Shown one piece after another: positions 56,559 to 64,000 of a stretch of DNA of 64,000 nt; position 1 is the first letter of the stretch, and every line of letters begins with the position of its first letter. The DNA is taken from assembly GCA_016169945.1 (NCBI GenBank), contig JADLSH010000365.1:310001-374000 (forward strand), written 5' to 3'. The translations under genes were made by a program, and so were the position numbers. The notes under the pieces were generated by a model. The model made no database searches, had not been told where the DNA came from, and saw only the letters and a list, made by a program, of their open reading frames with translations. This stretch comes from Trachythela sp. YZ-2020 (lineage: Eukaryota > Cnidaria > Anthozoa > Malacalcyonacea > Clavulariidae).

Positions 56559-59500
56559 ATGGCGGACGCACATTCTGTTTCATATTCAGAAGCCAATATT
56601 TGTTGTATTTTGTGTTTCCGTGTGATTAAACTTAAACACGAAAGATATTTAATCATCGGCAAGTCTAAATTCAACATTAAAGAAGCCATTCAGCAATTGC
56701 CGTTCGAGGTATTAGATTCTTCTCCATACATTTGCCGTCAGTGTTTGGACAAACTACGAAAGAGAGAGAGCTTGATTTCTCAAGAAAAAAACATTGTAGC
56801 AGAGCTGAGCAGTCTATTTCAAAAAGGGAAACTTACAAGAGGGCAAGAAGGAACAGCGGTTGAGCCACCAGCGAAACGAGCGAGTTTGACAAACGCCGTT
56901 AGACCAACAACACCGCCGGCGCCGGAAAAACAGTCGATACTCCGACATATTTAGAGTTTTGTGCTAATTTTCCTAACTCTGCTCAACCTGTTGTACAAGC
57001 TCACTCAACTCCCGTTAAAGAACCCCGACCAGTCAAAACGTATGTGAATGTCAAAGTAGCATGGCCTTCCAAAACAGTGGAGAAAAGCTTGCATCCAGAC
57101 TTAGAGTCATTGGGAAAAATGCTAGTTCGTGGCACGTTCAAGCAAATTGCAAACGCAGCGTGGAGAAGTAAACATATCCGAAAGCACCTAACTGTTTTCA
57201 TGTTGCAAGAGATTGATAAAGAATGCTCGAATCTGTGTTCCAGGAAAAACCCAAGTTGTTTGCGTTCTCCATCAAAGCAGAAAATGCTTGACTTTTCGTT
57301 TGGGCGAGAGAATGAAGAGCTGGAAAAGAGGGCCCCACTATTTTATTCTGTCTTGGTAGCTGGTGGCTGCAACAATAAGAAAACAGAGAAGTGCTCATGG
57401 ATTCCTGCAGTTGGGATGGCTGCGTCTGTTCTTCTCCGAAACAGATCTCCCTACATGAATGCAGTGCAGTTAATGTTGGGTATATTCTTATACCATTCAA
57501 ACTGGGCAGTAAGTCTATTCACTTTTTATTTTGACCTACCATACTGTATACAGATTGTATGTTATAGCCAGTGGAAGGGTTTAGCAGTGCCACTGCTAGT
57601 TCAATAATTGGGGGGGGGGGGGGTGGCAAATATTCATATATTCATGTTCAAAGACCATGAAAACAATCAATTTCAAAAGAAATTAATAATGCAGAGCATA
57701 AAGATATGAATATTCTCCCCCCCCCCAAATTATCGAGCTGGTGGTGCCAATGAAGGAAAGGGAAAGCAGGGGCATTGAGATTTTACTCTTGTGACTGCAT
57801 TTTGGTAGTATTTTGACAAGGTACCATGTTGCAATGTGGCCAAGAGTACACATCCTAGTTTCTAGTAATTGTTCTGTATTTAGTATATTTTCTTTTTTAA
57901 AGCCTGTTATGTCCAGATTTGCCCCATTACGATTAGTGACTTCACCAACACACCTTTACAAGAAATTGGAAGAATTTGGAAAGGGCTATGATAATGCAGT
58001 GAAAGAAATGGTCCAAACTGATTGCAAATGGTTTGCAGAGGTGATTAATAAGGAGCAATATTCTTCACAAGAGGAAGTTTCAACAAGTACTACTCCTAAG
58101 CCATCCCCGGGATTCAAGCTTACTATTGATAATGTTGATTACCATCAAACCGTGCACTACATGACAGAAGAACATCAAAATGTTGATAAACATTATGTCA
58201 CAGTAAATGCAACAACTAATCGAGTTTCTGGAAATCATTTAAGTACAACGCCTACATTGGATGGTATTCTTAAGATGGAAAACGGAAAATGTATTCCCAA
58301 CTATATTGAACAGAAAGCTCAACGAGACAATTATATCACCCTTGTTCAAAGGATTCTGGTCGAGAATATTCGCTGTCTTGCTTTTGCCAAAGATGTTGTC
58401 CAAAAACACATCCCTCATAAGTACAGTAAAGAGATGGCAAAGTCAACAAATTCAGTAAGTATTTGTCTATCAACCTATATTAAGCTGCAAGACTCTCTCC
58501 TTGTCCAGTAAAATCATCTGGTGTTAGGCAGGGTAAAATGATAAAGTTGTGCACATTTTGGCACATTGCTACTGAATGGGTTAGTTAACTGGCCTATCTG
58601 CCCATGTGTCTAGTTAACCCATTGAGTCGCATTGCACCCTGATGCACCCTACTTTAGTATTTTACTATGTCTAACGCCAGACGATTTTACTCGTCAAGGG
58701 GAGAGCCCTGGCGCTTAATGGGTTAATATGTCTCTCAGTATGTAGCAAATACTGTTCAATATATTGCATTATAATGTATATGACAAAAAAGGTTATAATT
58801 GCATGCTTTAATTTTCTGACGTTTTAATTTTTAGACTTTCATGGGAGTAATATTTGAGAGTGAGAATGATGCTGATGGAATTCAGAAGATTTTGAAGGAG
58901 CTCCACCAATATGTCCCTTACGCTGGAGAAGGAGATGAGCGAAAGTATTGTAGCCAAGGAATTGTTGGTGATCAACTGACAGTTGAGCGAGTTGTGAATG
59001 CCCACATGACTCTTAGCAACGGCTTCACCTGAAGAGAGAATGGATGGTTTGCATTGTGAGATTGCCGATTGGCATGCTGGAAACAAAGCCCTGAATGTAT
59101 GTATATAATAGTGTACAAATAATATCGATGTGCATGGAATTATGATTAGTGTCCAATTATGTACTGACCAATTCGAAAATTTCAGCATGGCCTCCCTCCT
59201 CCCCTGGGCCAACCCTGGGAATTTAAACTTTTTGAAATTTGACTTATCAAATTCTCCACCCCCTATGCAACAAATGTCTTCACATGCCCCACTGTAACAA
59301 GAAATTAAGCGTTCAAATGCCCTACCTTTGTAATATTATGAAAATTATGAAACAGTAAATACAAAAAGTACAATACCGTAAACCTCCGACTATAAGCCTC
59401 CCAAGCCTTAAAAAAGCAAAAATGTTTTCGAATTCAGAAACATTTGATGTTTCCATATGTTTCTCACTAATGTTTCCTAGTGTTTGCCCGATCTTGGAAA

Positions 59501-60848
59501 CATGGCGAAACATTGGCAAGAAACAATGTTTTCGCGACATTGTTTCCTAGTTTGCCCAGGGCTTTATTGTTAAACGACTGAAAATAACAAATTATTATAA
59601 CTGAATCTATAAAAATATTCTTTTAGGATTACTGTATTCTAATGTCTACAAATTTTTCCTAACAGGTGCTATTTTCCCATTTGTACAACCCAGTGTCCGC
59701 AGCTGATAAATGCACCATGTTTAGTGATAGAAACCTTATCAATCGTCGCTCTGTTAAGAAGGATGTAGATTCAGCGGTTAATGCCAACCGCCGTTTCTTT
59801 ACCCTGGAAATCCAGTCACGTGTTGTTGCTGCTGGCATGATTGAATTAGGAATGGAAAGCTTAGAAGAAGAGCCAGATACCTTGAACAATGTAGAAACAT
59901 GGAATAACAAAGATAAGAAAGAGTATTTGACAAAGTTATCCACTTCCATTGTTGATAAGTACATCCTTGACGAAGTAAAGCACAAGAAAATTGCTAAAGC
60001 AGTCAAACAGTTGGAAGAGAGAGCTTCGATTCAAAGGATAGAACACTTGACGGTCGGTACAAGTGTCGTTTTCAGGTTGCAAGAAAACTTTCCAATCTGA
60101 TGGAAAGTGGAGACAAAGTCACGAACAGTCTCATAGTCCACCTGTCAGTATACAAGAGCAACCTCTTCTCACTGAAATCCATGATGATATTGTTCAAGAT
60201 GACATGTATAACTATCAGAAAGCTCTCCTCGATTATGGTATGGTCATCCTAAATTTCTTTGATGCAATTTCAGAAGGTGATGGTGCTAGAATTATTAGAA
60301 ATTGGAAATTTCTTTATTGTATCTACATCATGACAAAGGTAGCTATAAGTATGCTTTGGAAGGCCTTTATCTGCTCTTCCAGATAAATGCGCTTTTGAGT
60401 CCAAAAGCTGCCTATCAACTTATTTGGAACAGATTTTCCAAACGCAAGAATAAAATGGGTGGCAACATTCCTCTAGATCTTGCCTAGAATTTATCAACAG
60501 AGTTTTCAAGGGCGTTGTGAAAAAGCTAGGTCCCAATGCCAGCAAAAGTCTATCGCCCGAATCTGCCATGCATTGGGGATAACAAAGCAACTCACAGACA
60601 ATTTTGATGAATCAATGTTGTTGTATAAAAGATCAGGGAAGCATGTTCGCAAGTCGGAAAAGGCTGACATGGAAAAGATAATCGGTGAACTTTTATCGCA
60701 GAATGCGTTGACCATAACACCTGGTAGAAGTTATGGTTGCTTCTCAAAAGTTGAGCCAACTTTATTATCTGGCTTTAACTTGGAAAAATACTTTAGTTGG
60801 ATCAATGATCATAAACAATATATGATCCTACATAGAAAGGCTAGGTAG
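56559..60848 (+). pseudogene. DUF6589-type protein (probable transposase), four exons, frame-broken
   Basis: Exons 56,559-57,508, 57,903-58,454, 58,835-59,096 and 59,666-60,848, all with GT-AG borders and matching phase. The N-terminus has CCILC...YICRQCLDKLRKR, two CxxC pairs like a treble-clef/ZAD zinc domain. Exon 2 carries DNVDYHQTVHYMTEEHQN, exon 3 GDQLTVERVVNAHMTL then, after a frame break, EERMDGLHCEIADWH. Exon 4 has NPVSAADKCTMFSDRNLINR, a C2H2-like finger (CRF/SGCKKTF...HEQSH), NIPLDLA, and SGKHVRKSEKAD. These blocks, in this order, match the DUF6589 family as I know it. I count at least six frame breaks, at about 56,930, 59,029, 60,045-60,065, 60,320, 60,486 and 60,547. The copy is probably dead unless they are assembly errors. 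Confidence 0.72.
58491..58730. repeat. Inverted pair of the GGGTTAA-type dispersed repeat in a transposase intron
   Basis: gtaaaatcatctggtgttag on the left is inverted near 58,670-58,700 (ctaacgccagacgattttac). Both end at gaatgggtta / taacccattgag. It lies between the exons ending at 58,454 and starting at 58,835. Confidence 0.6.
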
Positions 60849-61868
60849 AAAACCTTGTACTCTGGTTGCATTAACCTTTTAGCAGCACACTGATAATTTA
60901 TGTTAAATTTAATTGCAACACACCTACAGTAATCTGTATTTTACATGTGATACTGATTGATATCATCTGAGTCTATTTACAAAAGTAACCTTTCAAGGTG
61001 CAATGCAACTCAATGCATTTATAGCTTTAAGACTCTTGCATTTTATTGGTCAAGTTAGCCTTATTGCAGCCTGAATTTTTAAGGAAGGATCTCCCCCAAT
61101 CTGCTGAGTATCAATCTCTATTATTGGAATAAGGCTTGACACAATTTGTGCTTAATCCATGGGCCATCCACATGTTAATGTTTATGCATTGACAGAGATA
61201 AATATGATTGACACTAAATTTGATAAAACCTTAAATATGACTTTGGCAGTTGTCATTTTGGCTTTGCTATTTTTAAGCAACCAATAGAAATATCTCATGC
61301 CTAATCAACCAATCAGACATCCCGGCCACAAGATGGTCAGGCGACCCATGGTCTAGAGGCAAATTGCAAATTGTGTCAAGCCCTCTTCTGTGGGTAATAG
61401 GGGTTGATACCCAAGTTAGATCTCTCCTAAAGTAAATGTTGCACCTATTAATGTTAATAGTTGGCGTGAATAAAATTTGATAGTTGGGTCGCAAATAAAT
61501 ATTTGACTTCACAGGACATTTGTCCGATCATTTTTAATTTTGGTCGGACATATATATGTCACGTACATACATACATACATATATAAGTCACAAGACAAGA
61601 ATGTATAGCCATTCCAGCAACATTAACTTAAGTAAAATGCTAGAATGCCTCATAAATTTTATTGCAAAATGCAAATTGAGTGAATTTGAAATCGGATTTT
61701 GTCACAGCAAGAGATGTATAAAGTGACATTTTTGTATGATCGGACCAATGTCGATCAAACTTACTTGCTCGGACATTTGCCAAATTTAGACGGACATTGT
61801 CCAATGTCCTACAGTGATTTGCGGCCTTGTTCTGCCAATGAAATGTCAATAATTATGTACTTACTGTA
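60849..61868. other. Intergenic gap between convergent transposon genes
   Basis: No exon seen. A CATA microsatellite lies at about 61,563-61,585. Two ggacatt-type words (61,510-61,550 and 61,745-61,810) are repeated in both orientations. Confidence 0.4.
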
Positions 61869-64000
61869 CTAAAGCTTGAAGAAGTCACTACGGTTTTCCA
61901 CTAAAGTAGTGTCTGCAGAGGTGTCTGTTTGGTTCCACTCCATAGATTGCGAATTGTCCATGTTCAGAAAACTAGAATCATCCCTGACTTCTTCCCAATC
62001 CATGTCAATGTCCAATCCTCATCCTCAACTGCAGACAAATCCAAATCTATGTCAATGTCATTAAAAACATGTTTAATAGCTTCTAAAATTCCTAGAGCAT
62101 GATTTTTCCTCCAAATTTCCACATTCTCAATTACGTCATCAATTGTGAATAGTTTGTGGCATGTGTTGAGGACTTGGGAGATCTGCATTCCCCCAAATTC
62201 AAGAAATACATTGCGAATGCCAACAAAGGAGGTCATAGTGTTCACCTCCATCTCTATCAGTTGCATTTTATATGACATTAGAAGACTTTTCAGTGTTGCC
62301 TTATCTTCTGATGTCACTGATCGGATAATTGTTGGAATATCATTGTCATCATCATCATCTTGATCACAACTTATGACTGGTATTTTTTCACAATCACTGT
62401 TACCACATTGACATGTTTGTGCACAAACATCACAACACTGATGAGGTAAGTCAAAATGAGAGCTACCTATATTGAAATCTGCAAATATCAATTGGCGCAA
62501 ACATTCTGATGTTTCATTAGCGAGAGTTTCTTCATTTTAGGGGTTGAATAACTAGCTAGCAATCCATTATAAAGGATGATGCAATTACTTGGCTTTCCAT
62601 CCCGACCGGCTCGACCACTCTCTTGCACATAACATTCCATATTTTTAGAAGGCCCAAAATGTACAACACGATGAACGCTTTTACAATTAACACCCATCCC
62701 GAATGCAATTGTGGAGATTAAGATGCGTATATGCCCACTTTCATCACTAAGATTTTCAATTATATGCTTTTTCACATTATCAGGAGTTGGCGCATGATAC
62801 ATTTCAACAACTCGATTCTTGGGTTTAGCACAGCCATGGTAAAATTTATCTTTCAGATGTATCTCGAATAAACGATATAATAAACCGCAATGCTTTCGGG
62901 TTTGACAGTATATCAATGTTCGGTCCGCTTCCACTCCTTTCTCATTCATTTCATTGAGGAGGCCAGCAAAAACCATCTTCAAGGGTATATTATTATCAAT
63001 GTACTGGACACTGTATCGTAGGTTGTGGCGATCAGGACTTTGCTTCACAGTATGGGTTTTCTTTGGTGGTAACTTTAAACTTTCAAAAATACAATCAGTC
63101 GTTTCCTGCGTAGCGGTGGCAGTGAGGACCACAAAATTGGTGTTACTTGGAACAAGAGACATCAGCTCACCAAGATTTCCATACCACTTCCGGAACGGAA
63201 TCTTTTTTAACCCTCGTTCACTATTGGACATTCCCCTACAAAGAACAAAGAATTGTATATATTCTATTTTATATCATTCACTGGCTTGCTCATTCACTAT
63301 GCAATGTGCAAGTGTACTGTGCAGTAAATGCACAAATACAAACTAGGTTATTTTCAGTTGGTTTACATGCAAACAATTTTACCAGAATATAATATAGCCT
63401 GTAAGCAGGCTACTTCAGCAACATTAGGATGTTAGGGTTTGTATAATCCAAGTGGGAATATATACATTGTAAGACCTAACTATTTCAACAGCTATTTCAA
63501 ACTCATATGCAAGTCTGTTTTACAAACATATTTACATACAGTTCTTGCATGTTTGCTAATATATTTACAACTAGTTACCATTGACTTATACAGTGTGCTT
63601 CATCGATTGCAACACCAATAAGGTTTTCTTTAAACTGCTCAGATGCAAATATACCCCTCCAAACGCTGATGGAAAGAAGGCATTCAGGCGAGGAATAAAC
63701 ATGTGAATACTTCCCATGGATAACATCTTGGATCATCTTTACATTTTCACAGTCAGCATCAGTTAGAGAAACCGACGGCAAACCGATGCTATTTAAAAAT
63801 GCGACCTGCTCAATCATCAAAGACTTTAAAGGCGAGATTACGACAATTATTCCGCTACGTTTTGTTCGACGTTTGACGTAATCATCCATAACTGGAATAG
63901 CTTGGTAAATCAATGATTTTCCAAACGCGGTTGGCAGATTGACATACACATGTTTACCAGCAAAAAAGTTCTCCAAGGCTTCTTTTTGCTCTGAATAAAG
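61869..64000 (-). pseudogene. RecQ-like superfamily II DNA helicase, partial at window end, frame-broken
   Basis: Exon 1 runs from beyond the window to 63,579, exon 2 from 63,235 to TAG at 61,869-61,871; the junction gives ISQW-GMSNSE. Exon 1: [11 protein letters not shown] (Q-motif region), Walker [22 protein letters not shown], and DEAHCISQW (motif II). Exon 2: [10 protein letters not shown] (motif III), [30 protein letters not shown] (motif V) and [15 protein letters not shown] (motif VI), then [12 protein letters not shown]...CCDVC, the RecQ zinc-binding region. An Asp-rich tail follows (DQDDDDDNDIP). Frame breaks occur at about 62,515 and 62,010. By family this is an ATP-dependent 3'-5' DNA unwinding enzyme. 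Its place opposite the DUF6589 gene suggests a role in transposition. Confidence 0.85.

Larger units (their letters stand above)
56559..64000. mobile_element. Probable helicase-encoding DNA transposon (DUF6589-type protein + RecQ-like helicase), right end outside window
   Basis: Two convergent genes, tail to tail with a ~1 kb gap, both frame-broken, with no host-like gene between. A helicase beside a likely DDE-type protein fits transposons that carry their own superfamily II helicase; AcademH in the Academ superfamily is the candidate I know of. Terminal repeats were not found: the left boundary probably lies between 56,389 and 56,558, and the right end is beyond 64,000. The assignment is inference; the gene pair itself is visible. 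Confidence 0.5.

Overview
This window reads as AT-rich animal DNA, most likely from a cnidarian such as a coral or sea anemone. Genes are split by GT-AG introns, genes are sparse, and much of the rest is short DNA transposons, foldback hairpins, tandem repeats and degraded LINEs. The organism is inferred from the protein families present (an EPT1-type phosphotransferase, a nucleotidyltransferase-TPR protein, DUF6589-like and RecQ-like ORFs) and was not checked by search.

Layout. 1-6.7 kb: repeats only (foldbacks, hAT-type MITEs with 8-bp target duplications, GC-rich repeats) and a possible untranslated first exon near 3.8 kb. 6.7-13.9 kb, plus strand: an ethanolaminephosphotransferase 1 (SELENOI/EPT1-like) gene in at least seven coding exons, with a complete CDP-alcohol phosphotransferase motif; its first coding exon was not found. 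14-23 kb: nested MITEs and two LINE reverse-transcriptase remnants. 23.7-29.3 kb, minus strand: a large TPR protein and, upstream, a GlnD/DUF294-type nucleotidyltransferase ORF. A phase-compatible splice suggests these are one gene of about 1,470 residues. 29.3-39.9 kb: repeats, including a 3.45 kb element with 973-bp inverted arms and a 6-bp flanking duplication. 39.95-41.0 kb, plus strand: the last two exons of an unrecognised Lys-rich protein. 41-49 kb: foldbacks and a 5'-truncated CR1/jockey-like LINE on the minus strand. 49.4-50.0 kb, minus strand: a small Cys-rich secreted or membrane protein. 50-56.5 kb: more nested MITEs.

56.56-64 kb holds a convergent pair. On the plus strand is a four-exon DUF6589-type protein with a CxxC/CxxC N-terminal domain, a GDQLTVER...DWH core and a C2H2-like finger. 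On the minus strand is a RecQ-like superfamily II helicase that runs off the window end. Both carry several frame breaks. The pair looks like a decayed, helicase-encoding DNA transposon; AcademH is my leading guess. This pair and the long-armed element at 33.6-37.1 kb are the most interesting structures here.

At least ten insertions have an exact or one-mismatch 8-bp duplication, and several sit inside other elements. That gives a readable order of insertion.
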